Origin: Nitrospirales bacterium
GTDB lineage: Bacteria > Nitrospirota > Nitrospiria > Nitrospirales > UBA8639
NCBI GenBank assembly: GCA_029261355.1
Contig: JAJDBM010000021.1
Span: 1-64,000, forward strand
Reading direction: 5' to 3'
Length of the DNA stretch: 64,000 nucleotides
The translations under genes and the position numbers were made by a program. The number at the start of each line of letters is the position of its first letter. The first letter of the stretch is position 1. The notes under the pieces were generated by a model, which saw nothing but the letters and a program-made list of their open reading frames with translations, was not told where the DNA came from and searched no databases. Shown here in pieces: positions 1 through 8,404 of the stretch.

Positions 1-348
1 CATTTCTGGGCTTTGACAGACAACCCATCAGTCGCGCTCCCATCCGCCTAGCTGCGTGAGAGTTTGACGACAAGGCTCTGAGCCTGGGCAAAACAGTCTG
101 GCGATTCACTCAGTATTCTTCACCCATGTTACCAACTGCTCGGATCGGTTACATTTTTCGTTCGACCATGCCGATCATCACTCTCCAAAGCGGACATTCA
201 TCGCCGACAGCAATTGGACTCAGAACGGCCAAAAGCAGTCATTAGCATTACTCCAAAAAGACAAAATCTCCCTAGAACGTTAAGACCTCAACATTTGGAC
301 ACGGGTTCCTAAGTTAAAAACCCCTTCATAGGTGTCTTTACCCGCCAA
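1..348. other. Left-edge noncoding stretch
   Basis: No convincing coding region. It holds a copy of the sequence TGCTCGGATCGGTTACATTT at 137-156, which recurs at 8827-8846 next to the IS6 element, and an inverted copy of the CCGCTTTGG motif at 185-196 that recurs downstream of the two paralogous PEP-CTERM genes. These look like scars or ends of mobile sequences rather than genes. Confidence 0.5.
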
Positions 349-388
349 AAAGAAAACCCCTCATCCGCATGGGACAAAGGGCTTCTCA
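349..388 (-). terminator. Intrinsic terminator after the 411-968 PEP-CTERM gene
   Basis: On the minus strand the sequence reads as a GC-rich hairpin (GAGAAGCCC ... ATGAGGGGTTTTCTTTTT) with a T-rich tail, placed just after the stop codon at 411. It is clearly related in sequence to the terminators at 2614-2652 and 6764-6802, although the three genes are not all paralogues. Confidence 0.65.
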
Positions 389-410
389 GTAACTCGATAG
401 GGTGAAGTCG

Positions 411-968
411 TTAAGCTTTGGTTGTGCCTCGATACCGCCACCCGATCAATCCAGCTAAACCTGAACCAAATAACAACATGGTCGAGGGTGCGGGGACTGC
501 AGACGGCGAAGTGCCATAAGTACCTGCTAAAATGGGACTACTAAGGGTAGCAGCCTGGTACAGAGGACCCCCAATAGGATCAAAAGTTAAGACCTGGAAA
601 GTACTGTTAGCGTCATTTCTAAAGTCCAAAGAGCCGCCAGACGGGCCGCCGCCATTTCCTGCAAAGATCACATTCTGTTGAGCATTAGAAATAGTAACGG
701 AGGTTGATGAGGAGACAATGTTCGCAGCCGTAAACGTATCAGCACCAAAGGTAAAATTAAAAACGACATTGTTAAGGCTGTTCAATGCAAAAGTCCCGTC
801 CCCTAACATGTCAGCAAAACTGAATGTGCCTGTCCCCACAAAAGGAGGTGTTACCGTGGCATCAGGTGTAGTATCAAATTGAAAATCAAAGGAGAGGGCT
901 GCATGAGCCATACCTGCACCGCCATACAGAAGCCCCAGTAATGCGAAGACAGTCACTATACGTTTCAT
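411..968 (-). CDS. PEP-CTERM sorted exported protein
   Basis: This 185-residue protein starts with a signal peptide (MKRIVTVFALLGLLYGG, cleavage near AHA-A) and ends with a PEP-CTERM anchor: VPAPS at about residue 157, a hydrophobic segment with GSGLAGLIGW, then a basic RYRG tail. In this family an exosortase recognises the tail at the inner membrane and the protein becomes surface or matrix associated. The middle is rich in Asn, Thr, Ser and Phe and looks like a beta-sandwich; I recognise no enzyme motif. A GAGGAGAA ribosome binding site lies upstream of the ATG on the minus strand. The precise role is unknown. Confidence 0.85.
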   Translation of the reverse strand: MKRIVTVFALLGLLYGGAGMAHAALSFDFQFDTTPDATVTPPFVGTGTFSFADMLGDGTFALNSLNNVVFNFTFGADTFTAANIVSSSTSVTISNAQQNVIFAGNGGGPSGGSLDFRNDANSTFQVLTFDPIGGPLYQAATLSSPILAGTYGTSPSAVPAPSTMLLFGSGLAGLIGWRYRGTTKA

Positions 969-1193
969 GACGTTCTCCTCTTAAAAAGAAATAATTAGAA
1001 TAGTCCTCAAGGTCGCAAGTATAGCCAATACAGGATTCCAGACGCAATTCATTGAGTTCGTAGTTGGCTATCGATTGCTGAAAATTTTTCCGTTTTGATG
1101 AGGGGGGCCTGACTAAGAGTTTTCATGTCAATGAATGGAGGATCGAGTCGGAAGTAGGTCGCTCATTTTTCGCCTCACATACAGAAACTCCGA

Positions 1194-1208
1194 TGTCTGC
1201 TTTGGGTC
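1194..1208 (+). repeat. Diverged copy of the CCGCTTTGGGTC motif
   Basis: TGTCTGCTTTGGGTC differs at one base from TGTCCGCTTTGGGT at 2752 and 6899. It is followed at 1243-1277 by GAACGGACA and AAGCGGAC, which are partial inverted matches, so this may be one of the degenerate hairpin-like units of a dispersed repeat. Confidence 0.45.
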
Positions 1209-1336
1209 CTGGCTGTGGAATCTAGTCCATGCTTCTGAACGGACACTTACCAGCCATAAGCGGACTCCTGTACTGAAACTAACTGTGTGCTGGAATCTAC
1301 GCTCACACTCAGAGTGTTAAGAGCAGAAATTCAAAA

Positions 1337-1549
1337 TCAACATGTATCTGCTTCAATTCCATTGCCCTCCACCAACCTTTGCTGAAGCTTAGCGTTTACA
1401 CGGCGAAGCGCTGCAACGCGCAGGTGGACTGTCAGGCGATTAAAGAAGCCCAAAGTAAGGCTGTCCTCCGTAGCACTGGCCGCTTGGGCACCAAAGCTGG
1501 CTTCAGCGGCAAGCGCGAAGGAGAACTTTTCATCTAGCTTCTTGTAGGT
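1337..1549 (-). pseudogene. Unidentified gene fragment without start codon
   Basis: On the minus strand a reading frame of about 70 codons runs from a stop at 1552-1550 to a stop at 1339-1337 with no start codon. The translation (for example FALAAEASFGAQAASATEDS) is Ala-rich and helical with normal codon use, so it looks like the C-terminal part of a former gene. I do not recognise the family. Confidence 0.3.
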
Positions 1550-1863
1550 TCACCCCACTAGATTCGTCACCCTACCAATCGCCCTAAACGCCTGATCAGG
1601 GTCGACGTTTGAGCGGTGCTAAAATCTTTCAAATTTTATGGATGTACCTTATTCCTCTTCCTCTAGTATAGTACTACAGTTGGTTCTTAGGTATCTGTGA
1701 TGGATATGTTCTACTGCAGTGTGTTGCAATCCAAGCTAGTGCCGTATGCCTATTGAGGTAGATTGCAAATAAAAAGTAATGATTGCTTGCGTCTTAAAAA
1801 TTCACGTTGCTAACATGTGCTTCTCAAATCGTGCCGTGTAATGGCTTAGGAAAGGAGGGGTAC

Positions 1864-2586
1864 ATGACGCATTTAAAACCTACTGCATGTTTACTTCTAT
1901 CCATACTCACATTCTTGTTCTTTGTCACTATAGCGTCTGCTGCCATCGTTACGCTGCCCAGTGGGTTGAATCCAGGAGACCAGTATCGCTTGGGATTTGT
2001 CACCTCTGGGCAACGAAATGCAGCATCTACCAACATCGCGGACTACAACACATTCGTCACAAATGCGGCCAATGCTGTGCCGGAGTTAGCTGCACTGAAC
2101 ACCCAATGGTTCGTGATTGGATCGACTAGCACCGTAGATGCTAGGACGAACACCGGAACCACGCCATCCTCTGCGGGAGGCTCGTTAGGTGGGCCCATTT
2201 TTCTTTTAAACGACACGATGCTTGCCAGTTCGAACGATGATCTATGGGATGGAAGTATCGCAACACCCTTGAACTTCACGGAGCAAATGACGACTCTCAC
2301 TGGCGGCTCTAGTCCCTCAAACCGTGTATGGACCGGTAGCAATTTCTCAAATGGAACTATTTTCCGTCCGCTCGGCAGCAACTTAGTCAACGTAGGTGCC
2401 CTTAACGCATCAAACGGCCATTGGATTGGTTCAACATCCTTTCTTGACGAAAACGGCAATGGTCATTTCTATGCCCTGTCCGCGCCTCTCACTGCCGTGC
2501 CCACTCCCTCAGCCATGCTATTGATGGGCAGTGGTTTGGTTGGACTCGTTGGATGGCGATGGTGGAGTGCGAAGAAGAACGGGTGA
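1864..2586 (+). CDS. PEP-CTERM sorted exported protein (paralogue A)
   Basis: A 240-residue protein starting at the ATG at 1864, chosen because GGAAAGGAGGGG lies just upstream; an upstream start at 1807 lacks this signal. It has a signal peptide ending near ASAA and a PEP-CTERM tail (VPTPS, then LLMGSGLVGLVGW and WRWW). It is a paralogue of the gene at 6017: both share a NPGDxYxLxFVTS block followed by NIADYNTxVxNAANA and a conserved WDG segment. The family is not one I can name. It probably serves as a surface or extracellular-matrix protein anchored by exosortase. The gene is followed directly by a strong terminator. Confidence 0.82.
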   Translation: MTHLKPTACLLLSILTFLFFVTIASAAIVTLPSGLNPGDQYRLGFVTSGQRNAASTNIADYNTFVTNAANAVPELAALNTQWFVIGSTSTVDARTNTGTTPSSAGGSLGGPIFLLNDTMLASSNDDLWDGSIATPLNFTEQMTTLTGGSSPSNRVWTGSNFSNGTIFRPLGSNLVNVGALNASNGHWIGSTSFLDENGNGHFYALSAPLTAVPTPSAMLLMGSGLVGLVGWRWWSAKKNG

Positions 2587-2613
2587 TGTTACTACCAGAC
2601 AAAGAATGTAAGA

Positions 2614-2652
2614 AGAGCCTCTTGTCCCCACGGATGAGGGGCTCTTTTTTGT
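2614..2652 (+). terminator. Intrinsic terminator after PEP-CTERM paralogue A
   Basis: AGAGCCTC pairs with GAGGGGCTCT across a loop containing TTGTCCCCACGGAT, followed by TTTTTT. It closely resembles the terminators after the other two PEP-CTERM genes in this window. Confidence 0.85.
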
Positions 2653-2751
2653 CCCGTTGTTGAAGCGCCATCTCGCATTACTACTTAAAGCAAAGATCGA
2701 CAGAAAAATCCTGCAGAACTTGGTTCCATTCTTTTAGAATCTGGAACTGTA

Positions 2752-2765
2752 TGTCCGCTTTGGGT
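2752..2765 (+). repeat. TGTCCGCTTTGGGT motif interrupted by insertion sequences
   Basis: TGTCCGCTTTGGGT sits about 165 bases after paralogue A, just as an identical copy sits after paralogue B at 6899. Here the IS30 element begins immediately after it. The sequence after the adjacent IS1182 (GGGTCGATTTGCGGC from 5660) looks like the other half of the motif, so the two insertions appear to have landed inside one repeat unit. Confidence 0.55.
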
Positions 2766-3992
2766 TGTGAGTTCAACTGGTCGAAGCAACACATGCCTGA
2801 AATTTCTCTGCTGGTGTTGCATAGTCTAATGTTTTTCTCGGGCGCTCGTTCAACTGCCGCGCCACTTTGTTGAGCTGGGCTTGCGTATACCGAGATAAAT
2901 CGATGCCTTTTGGCAAGTACTGCCTGAGCAACCGATTCGTATTCTCATTGGATCCCCGCTGCCATGGACTTCTTGGATCACAAAAGTACACGGCAATATC
3001 GGTTGCGAGGGTGAAGTCACGATGATTCGCCATCTCGGTGCCTCGGTCCCAGGTCAAGGATTGGTAGAGCTCGGTTGGTAATTGTTGAGCATGCTTCGTG
3101 AGGGCCGCCGCCACGGTGTCCGCATTCTTTTGTTCGATTTTGACCAACATGACATACCGCGTCTGGCGTTCGACTAAGGTCGCCATATAACTGTTGTGGG
3201 TACCGGCAATGAGGTCGCCTTCCCAATGCCCAGGTACGGCACGATCTTCGACGGAGGCGGGCCGATCCTTAATCGAGACGGCATTCGTGATGGTCCCCAA
3301 TCCGTGTCCCTTCAGACTCGCATGTTTCGATCGGCGAATCGCTCGTTGGGTTCTCAGGCAGGCCTGCAGCTCCTTTTTTAAGACGCCTCTGGCCTGAATA
3401 TACAGACTGCGATAGATCGTTTCGTGGGACACGCGGGCTTGCTCCCGATCAGGCTGTTGTTTCTTTAACCACCCGGCGATTTGCTGGGGAGACCACTGCC
3501 GCTTCAGCTTTGCCGCGATCACCTTCGCTAAGGCGCGATCCCGAGCCAGTTTACACCGTTTGGGTCGATGCGCTCGAGCCCAGGTCGCTTGGTCTGCCGG
3601 TGCGGCTCTGTAGCCATCATACCCTCCATTGCGATGGATCTCCCGGCTGATCGTGGAGGGCGAGCGCTTCAACCGACGAGCCATGCAGCGCATGGATTGG
3701 GTACGGGCTATCCCACGGGAAATCTCTTCGCGTTCCAACAGGCTCAAGGCGACTCGTGAGCGTGTTCTCGTGGGAGGGCGCATCCCACCGCTCGGTTGAA
3801 GAAGAGCATAAATCGAGGAGGACTCTCGTTCAAAGAGGCGGCCAATGGATCTCATGGATTCGCCACGCTGCCAGCGATCCCAAATGTCGGCTCGTTGTGC
3901 AGCACTGAAATTGATGCGGGTTCGGTGTTTCATCATCACACTCCATCTCCATAGGGTAGGATAAAGTGTTGCGTTGATCAATTGAACTCACA
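2766..3992 (-). mobile_element. IS30-family insertion sequence
   Basis: A complete element of about 1.2 kb bounded by imperfect inverted repeats: GTGAGTTCAACTGGTCGAAG at the left and, read inward from the right, GTGAGTTCAATTGATCAACG. It contains one intact transposase gene. The right end lies only about 7 bases from the left end of the IS1182 element. I could not assign a target duplication because both flanks appear rearranged. Confidence 0.85.
2773..3936 (-). CDS. IS30-family transposase
   Basis: DDE transposase of 387 residues using the ATG pair at 3936-3931, preceded by GGAG; an upstream in-frame start would extend into the terminal repeat. The N-terminus has two helix-turn-helix segments (AQRADIWDRWQRGESMRSIG; RSPSTISREIHRNGGY). 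The catalytic region shows the expected acidic residues in GHWEGDLIAG, TWDRGTEMANH and the SNENTNRLLRQYLPKG motif, which is diagnostic of IS30 members. The frame is intact, so the element may be active. Confidence 0.95.
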   Translation of the reverse strand: MMKHRTRINFSAAQRADIWDRWQRGESMRSIGRLFERESSSIYALLQPSGGMRPPTRTRSRVALSLLEREEISRGIARTQSMRCMARRLKRSPSTISREIHRNGGYDGYRAAPADQATWARAHRPKRCKLARDRALAKVIAAKLKRQWSPQQIAGWLKKQQPDREQARVSHETIYRSLYIQARGVLKKELQACLRTQRAIRRSKHASLKGHGLGTITNAVSIKDRPASVEDRAVPGHWEGDLIAGTHNSYMATLVERQTRYVMLVKIEQKNADTVAAALTKHAQQLPTELYQSLTWDRGTEMANHRDFTLATDIAVYFCDPRSPWQRGSNENTNRLLRQYLPKGIDLSRYTQAQLNKVARQLNERPRKTLDYATPAEKFQACVASTS

Positions 3993-3998
3993 GTCCAG

Positions 3999-5656
3999 GC
4001 TGTGTGAAAACTCTGGAGGAAGGTATACTACAGCTTTCCAACGGAGGTGTCAGTGATGAGTGGATTTATTCAAGGCGACGATCGCCACCAAGCAACCCTG
4101 TTTCCCGAACGAGTGGATGATTATATCGCCGAGGACAACGCCGTTCGAGTTATCGATGTCTTCGTGGACGACCTGGATCTCTCCGGGCTGGGCTTCAAAA
4201 CCCATTCGGAGAAAACGGGTCGCCCAGCCTACCACCCCACGATCCTGCTGAAGCTCTATGTCTACGGATATCTCAACCGTGTGCAGTCCAGTCGTCGTCT
4301 TGAACGGGAAGCGCACCGCAACGTGGAGCTCATGTGGCTCACCGGCCGCTTAGCGCCGGACTTTAAAACGATCGCCGACTTTCGCAAGAACAATGGCCAA
4401 GCCATTCGCTTGGTCTGTCGGGAGTTCATCCTGCTGTGCAAGAAACTCGAGCTATTTGCTGACGCCTTCGTGGCGATCGACGGCAGTAAGTTCAAGGCCG
4501 TGAATAACCGAGACCGAAACTTTACCAAGGCCAAGATGCAGCGTCGCTTGCAACAGATTGATGAAAGCATTGAACGATATCTGAGCCAGATTGCCAGCGC
4601 GGATCGACAAGAGGCGGCAGTGGCCACAGACAACACCCAACGGCTGAAGGACAAGATCACGGCCCTGAAGACGGAAATGACAGGCCTCAAAAAACTCGAA
4701 GTCCAAATGCTTCAAGCACCAGACCAACAGATCTCATTGACGGACCCGGATGCTCGGTCGATGGCCACCAGCGGGCGAGGCACAGGGACAGTGGGGTATA
4801 ACGTGCAGACGGCCGTGGATGCGACACACCACTTGATCGTGACGCATGAGGTAACGAATGTCGGGCATGATCGTCACCAGTTGCACCACATGGCACAACA
4901 AGCGAAGGAGGTCATTGGCTCGGAGACTCTCGCCGTCGTCGCCGACCGTGGGTACTTCACGGGGAAAGAACTCCTGGCCTGCGAGCAGTCCAAGATCACG
5001 ACCTATCTTCCCAAGCCGCAGACATCGGGAAGTACGAAGAAAGGCTTGTTCAGTAAACGCGACTTTACGTACAAAGCAGAAGATGATGAATACGAATGTC
5101 CAGCCGGGAAACGTCTTATCTGGCGGTTCGAGACAGAGGAGAAAGGGTTAACGCTCCACAAATACTGGTCCTCACACTGCCCGAACTGCTCCCTCAAGTC
5201 GCAGTGCACGACCAGTCCGTACCGGCGAGTGACGCGCTGGGAACATGAAGCCGTGCTTGAGGCTACCGAAATCCGTCTCGAGCAAGAACCGGAGCGGATG
5301 CGCACGCGACGGGCCACCGTCGAGCATCCGTTCGGGACCCTGAAAGGCTGGATGGGCTATACGCACTTCCAAATGAAAACCCTCAAGCATGTGAGCACCG
5401 AGATGAGTTTGCATGTGTTGGCGTACAACTTCAAACGGGTGCTGGCGATTCTCGGCGTGCAACCACTCCTTCAGGCGATCCAGACATGAATGGTGTCCTC
5501 CGGCACGCAAAAATAGGCTCATGAGCGCCACCGGTGACGCAACAGGTCGGTTCGTGGCGACACAAAAACGGAAAAGCTCGTCTCAACGAACACCTCAAGA
5601 GGAGCTGAGCTGACGCGCCGACTACAATGAGAGAGTGTAGAAAAGTTTTTACACAG
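3999..5656 (+). mobile_element. IS1182-family insertion sequence
   Basis: An element of about 1.66 kb with short inverted ends: CTGTGTGAAAACT at the left and, read inward from the right, CTGTGTAAAAACT. It carries one intact transposase gene. It abuts the IS30 element and, together with it, splits a dispersed repeat motif. Roughly 165 bases follow the transposase stop before the right end and contain no gene. Confidence 0.8.
4056..5489 (+). CDS. IS1182-family transposase
   Basis: A 477-residue transposase. The ATG at 4056 is chosen because GGAGG lies eight bases upstream. The N-terminal region (YHPTILLKLYVYGYLNRVQS) and the block VAIDGSKFKAVNNRDRNFTK, with a first catalytic Asp, are typical of IS1182. 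A helical insertion follows, then TGRGTG-like SGRGTGTVGYNVQTAVDA with the second Asp, a Cys-rich element (CPNCSLKSQC) and the final acidic residue in VEHPFGTLKGWMGYTHF. It is full length and intact. Confidence 0.95.
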   Translation: MSGFIQGDDRHQATLFPERVDDYIAEDNAVRVIDVFVDDLDLSGLGFKTHSEKTGRPAYHPTILLKLYVYGYLNRVQSSRRLEREAHRNVELMWLTGRLAPDFKTIADFRKNNGQAIRLVCREFILLCKKLELFADAFVAIDGSKFKAVNNRDRNFTKAKMQRRLQQIDESIERYLSQIASADRQEAAVATDNTQRLKDKITALKTEMTGLKKLEVQMLQAPDQQISLTDPDARSMATSGRGTGTVGYNVQTAVDATHHLIVTHEVTNVGHDRHQLHHMAQQAKEVIGSETLAVVADRGYFTGKELLACEQSKITTYLPKPQTSGSTKKGLFSKRDFTYKAEDDEYECPAGKRLIWRFETEEKGLTLHKYWSSHCPNCSLKSQCTTSPYRRVTRWEHEAVLEATEIRLEQEPERMRTRRATVEHPFGTLKGWMGYTHFQMKTLKHVSTEMSLHVLAYNFKRVLAILGVQPLLQAIQT

Positions 5657-6016
5657 TCTGGGTCGATTTGCGGCAAATTCGTTATAGCTTCTAATGACCG
5701 CTTTCTCATTAGCCGACTCTCATCGCCAGCAGCTTTGCTTCCCAGATCGTCCAAAAGCGTTCAAGAATATTCCTCTCAAAAATGGAATATCCCTAGCGCG
5801 TTTGGACTGCTTCATTGCCCCAACGATTGTCTAAGCGGATCAACCGTCATCTGGACGGTCAAGATTGGATTTTCGAGAGACTATGCGTTATTGTTTCTCA
5901 ATTGGACACGGACAGTTGTCACCATTTCGAGAATTTCAGACCTATCCTCGGAATACGTGATCAGGATAATTGAACTAGTGAACTTATTAACTACAAACAT
6001 TTAGGAGGTTCCCGTT
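5657..6016. other. Intergenic stretch upstream of PEP-CTERM paralogue B
   Basis: An open frame crosses this stretch from inside the IS1182 end, but it lacks a ribosome binding site and domain content and is probably chance. The sequence directly after the IS (GGGTCGATTTGCGGC) seems to be the continuation of the repeat motif cut at 2765. The last 100 bases are AT-rich and likely hold the promoter for the gene at 6017. Confidence 0.45.
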
Positions 6017-6736
6017 ATGGCACTGTCTCAGTTTAAGCGGTCTGCATTGGGTTACACACTTGGAGTCCTAGGAATCATCCTCATGCTTCCGGCATCAGCA
6101 TGGGCAGCCCCCATTCTCCCTCCCGGGATCAACCCCGGAGATACATACCAATTGGCCTTCGTGACGAGTACCACCCGAAGTGGTTCTTCCTCAAACATCG
6201 CGGACTACAATACCCATGTGCAAAATGCCGCGAATGCTGCAGGGATTGGCATAGGCAGTACGTTCTTTGGCTCAGATGTCACTTGGAAGGCGATTGCATC
6301 GACCACAGCCATTGATGCCCGCGACAATGCTCTGGTCGTTGGCGAGGTATATAACTTAGCGGGAACGAAAGTCGCAGATACTTTTGCCGATTTCTGGGAT
6401 GGAACCCACGATACAAGAATTGACTTTGATGAAAATGTTCAGAGGTTATTAGGACGTAAAGACGTTTGGACAGGAACGCAACCAGACGGAACAGGTTTTA
6501 GAGAACTTGGTAACGCAAGCGCTTTCGTAGGAGCTGGCTTAGCCGATCAATTAGACCGAAGATGGGTTCAGAATATAAATTTAAATGTAGTGGCTAACCC
6601 CGCGCTTCCTCTGTATGCCTTATCCGAACCACTCACGGTCCCTACTGCCGTCCCTGTCCCCTCGAGTCTGCTGCTCTTTGGTTCGGGATTAGCGGCATTC
6701 GTCTGCTGGCGGAAGTGGAGTGCGAAGAAGATCTAG
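6017..6736 (+). CDS. PEP-CTERM sorted exported protein (paralogue B)
   Basis: A 239-residue paralogue of the protein at 1864. The ATG at 6017 follows TAGGAGGTT. It has a signal peptide ending near AWAA, the shared blocks GINPGDTYQLAFVTS and NIADYNTHVQNAANA, a conserved FWDG segment, and a C-terminal PEP-CTERM tail (VPVPSSLLLFGSG, then CWRKW). The repeated blocks and a homologous 3' flank show that the two genes arose by duplication. The function is unknown; exosortase-dependent surface placement is the family expectation. Confidence 0.82.
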   Translation: MALSQFKRSALGYTLGVLGIILMLPASAWAAPILPPGINPGDTYQLAFVTSTTRSGSSSNIADYNTHVQNAANAAGIGIGSTFFGSDVTWKAIASTTAIDARDNALVVGEVYNLAGTKVADTFADFWDGTHDTRIDFDENVQRLLGRKDVWTGTQPDGTGFRELGNASAFVGAGLADQLDRRWVQNINLNVVANPALPLYALSEPLTVPTAVPVPSSLLLFGSGLAAFVCWRKWSAKKI

Positions 6737-6763
6737 AACGCCGATATTATAGATAGTGTTATG

Positions 6764-6802
6764 AGAGCCTCTCGTCTTTATTGATGAGGGGCTCTTTTTT
6801 GT
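6764..6802 (+). terminator. Intrinsic terminator after PEP-CTERM paralogue B
   Basis: AGAGCCTC and GAGGGGCTCT form the stem, followed by six T residues. The sequence is nearly the same as at 2614-2652. Confidence 0.85.
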
Positions 6803-6898
6803 TTGTATGAAATACTCTTTCGCATTACTGTGAAGAGTGAAAATCAACCGAAACACGCTGGAGGATGTAATTCCACTCTTCCAAAATCTGAAACAATT

Positions 6899-6912
6899 TG
6901 TCCGCTTTGGGT
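6899..6912 (+). repeat. Intact TGTCCGCTTTGGGT motif copy
   Basis: Identical to 2752-2765 and followed by CGAACTGAG. It lies in the conserved 3' flank of the paralogous PEP-CTERM gene. An inverted partial copy occurs at 185-196. Confidence 0.5.
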
Positions 6913-7053
6913 CGAACTGAGACGGTTGGGCCAATAAATAAAAGGTCCGCTTTTCCACAATAACGTATTGCCCGTCCCCCCCTCACGAAAGCGAGCAGCA
7001 CAAGCCGAGTAACCCGCCATGTTACAGAATTAGTTAATCCGTCACATATTCCG

Positions 7054-7089
7054 GTCAGGTGACACTTTGCTGTCTTCTGTTACATTTTT
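7054..7089 (+). repeat. Left direct repeat flanking the toxin-antitoxin segment
   Basis: A 36-base sequence beginning GTCAGGTGACACTTTGCT and ending GTTACATTTTT. It matches 8813-8848 at about 30 of 36 positions in the same orientation. The pair brackets the 1.7-kb segment that carries two hypothetical genes and a toxin-antitoxin pair. The repeats could be old IS ends or recombination sites. Confidence 0.55.
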
Positions 7090-7128
7090 GCTCGCCTTAC
7101 TGATTACTGTGTTGGGCGAAAGCTATGA

Positions 7129-7704
7129 TTATACCTTTACTGCCTCAAACGAAATAATCTCATTAATCATGCTCTCAAATACACTGACATGTTGTTTTAT
7201 TTGTTCCCAAAATCCTTGTTCGCTAATAAAACCGGACGCAGCACCTCTTGTTGCTCTGGCGTGTTGAATAGATTGCACTCTCGATTCGTTTGCCTTATCA
7301 AAAAACACCTTTCTTTGCTCTATTTCGAGTAGCAACTGATAAAACTTCCACAATCTATCTATTTCGTCTTTTGAAAAGGTGCGTGGTATTTCATTCAAAT
7401 TGCTATTCCACACATGAATGCTTAAATGTGGCAAAGGCGAACGACCAAGGATTTTAGCTAGAGTACTTGTTTGTCCTGCTCCTTTTTCAGAATTAGCATC
7501 TTCAAGCCTGTCGATGATTAAAGTCCAGAAATCACGTATAAGCTCTATATTTTGTCGTACTTCCTTTTGTACAAGATGACGTACATTTTCTTTTTGTTTT
7601 TTGGTTTCTCGTCTTCTTCTAAAATACTCGGATAATTGGCTAAGCAAGAAACCAAGCACGACAGCACTTAATGTTGTAATAGCTCTGATTGTGTCAGATT
7701 CCAT
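7129..7704 (-). CDS. Membrane-anchored hypothetical protein
   Basis: A 191-residue protein with one N-terminal membrane helix (about residues 8-22, ITTLSAVVLGFLLSQ) followed by a charged, predicted coiled-coil region (YFRRRRETKKQKENVRHLVQ) and a helical cytoplasmic domain. No catalytic motif is visible. Such small membrane-tethered helical proteins occur in accessory regions and defence islands, but I cannot name a family. The sequence is AT-rich compared with the neighbouring IS elements. It lies between the two direct repeats and may have moved as part of that segment. Confidence 0.6.
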   Translation of the reverse strand: MESDTIRAITTLSAVVLGFLLSQLSEYFRRRRETKKQKENVRHLVQKEVRQNIELIRDFWTLIIDRLEDANSEKGAGQTSTLAKILGRSPLPHLSIHVWNSNLNEIPRTFSKDEIDRLWKFYQLLLEIEQRKVFFDKANESRVQSIQHARATRGAASGFISEQGFWEQIKQHVSVFESMINEIISFEAVKV

Positions 7705-7844
7705 TCTATATTTTCATCTGTTAAGGGTAGCAGGCACATTCCTGTAATGGTACACGCTAAGCGTACGATTTTGCGGAAATAGGCGTAGGCACGTGAGCCC
7801 TTAATTATGTTGCTTCGACGGCCATTTTAAGCAATAACAATTGC

Positions 7845-8075
7845 ATGCACGACCCAGAAGAACACAACACCATCAAAAAGCTTCTGAAGTTGTTCAGCGA
7901 ACAAGAATGCTTACGGCTCGGCTTTCTGGTGAAGAATGATAATCAAACCCTTGGAGTTACGGTTGTTGGCACTGGGTTCTTACTGGATATCGAAGCCAGA
8001 GACATAACCACGCTGCATGAAGCCTATGCCGCAGGGTTTGACCAAGGACAGATGCAAGCTACGGATAGGGCTTAA
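7845..8075 (+). CDS. Small hypothetical protein
   Basis: A 76-residue open frame (MHDPEEHNTIKKLLKLFSEQ...), mostly helical with a central beta-like GVTVVGTGFLLDI segment. No ribosome binding site is obvious. Its 3' end overlaps the 3' end of the antitoxin gene on the other strand by four bases. The codon use looks like that of real genes. The function is unknown. Confidence 0.5.
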   Translation: MHDPEEHNTIKKLLKLFSEQECLRLGFLVKNDNQTLGVTVVGTGFLLDIEARDITTLHEAYAAGFDQGQMQATDRA

Positions 8076-8404
8076 GCTAATACCACTTCCTGTAACGGCT
8101 CATTTTTTCTGCGTCTGGAAACTTGTACCGTGACTTTTCGATCCAGTTTGTTCAAAAACCCAAACAGCCGTTCTGATGTGAACAACGTGTAGCGACCGTT
8201 CATCAAATTGGAAACTTCCGGCTGCTTAATGTCGAGAAGTTTGCCGATTTCTCGTTGTTTCAGCTTCTTTTTTTCAAGGATCATGCGCACGGAATGTCCA
8301 AGTTTGGCCCGTGTTAACAGTTCGTCAGCATCATCAAGCCCCATATCCGCAAAAACATTGCCGGAACTTTTTTCAAATTCTATTTTTCCATTTTTTTTCA
8401 TCAC
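8072..8404 (-). CDS. Antitoxin with Xre-type helix-turn-helix
   Basis: A 110-residue protein whose middle (residues about 35-85) is a lambda-repressor-like HTH: LKQREIGKLLDIKQPEVSNL. The protein lies downstream of, and overlaps by four bases (ATGA), the RelE/HigB-like toxin gene, which is the usual order in HigBA-type modules. It should bind the toxin and repress the shared promoter. A perfect palindrome at 8773-8794 is the likely operator. Confidence 0.85.
   Translation of the reverse strand: MMKKNGKIEFEKSSGNVFADMGLDDADELLTRAKLGHSVRMILEKKKLKQREIGKLLDIKQPEVSNLMNGRYTLFTSERLFGFLNKLDRKVTVQVSRRRKNEPLQEVVLA

Larger units (their letters stand above)
969..1863. other. Intergenic stretch with gene remnant and motif copy
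   Basis: Between the divergent PEP-CTERM genes I see no intact gene. The short open frame at 1135-1320 has no ribosome binding site and no recognisable content. It contains a diverged copy of the TGTCCGCTTTGGGTC motif at 1194-1208 (TGTCTGCTTTGGGTC) and the decayed frame at 1337-1549. The stretch from 1620 to 1800 is AT-rich and probably carries the promoter of the gene at 1864. Confidence 0.45.
6737..7053. other. 3' flank of PEP-CTERM paralogue B
   Basis: This stretch is noncoding. It is alignable by eye to the flank of paralogue A: terminator, then a segment containing TTCGCATTACT, TTCCACTCTT and AAATCTGAAAC, then the TGTCCGCTTTGGGT motif at 6899. The rest has no recognisable gene. Confidence 0.55.

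Noticed and set aside
1135-1320. Open frame of 61 codons on the plus strand
   Set aside because: It has no ribosome binding site, no recognisable sequence, and overlaps a dispersed repeat motif.
5627-6004. Open frame of 125 codons after the IS1182 transposase
   Set aside because: It begins inside the IS end and runs into intergenic DNA; the translation has no protein-like pattern.
7067-7267. 66-codon plus-strand frame before the toxin-antitoxin segment
   Set aside because: It overlaps the 3' end of the minus-strand membrane protein gene and the direct repeat, and has no ribosome binding site.
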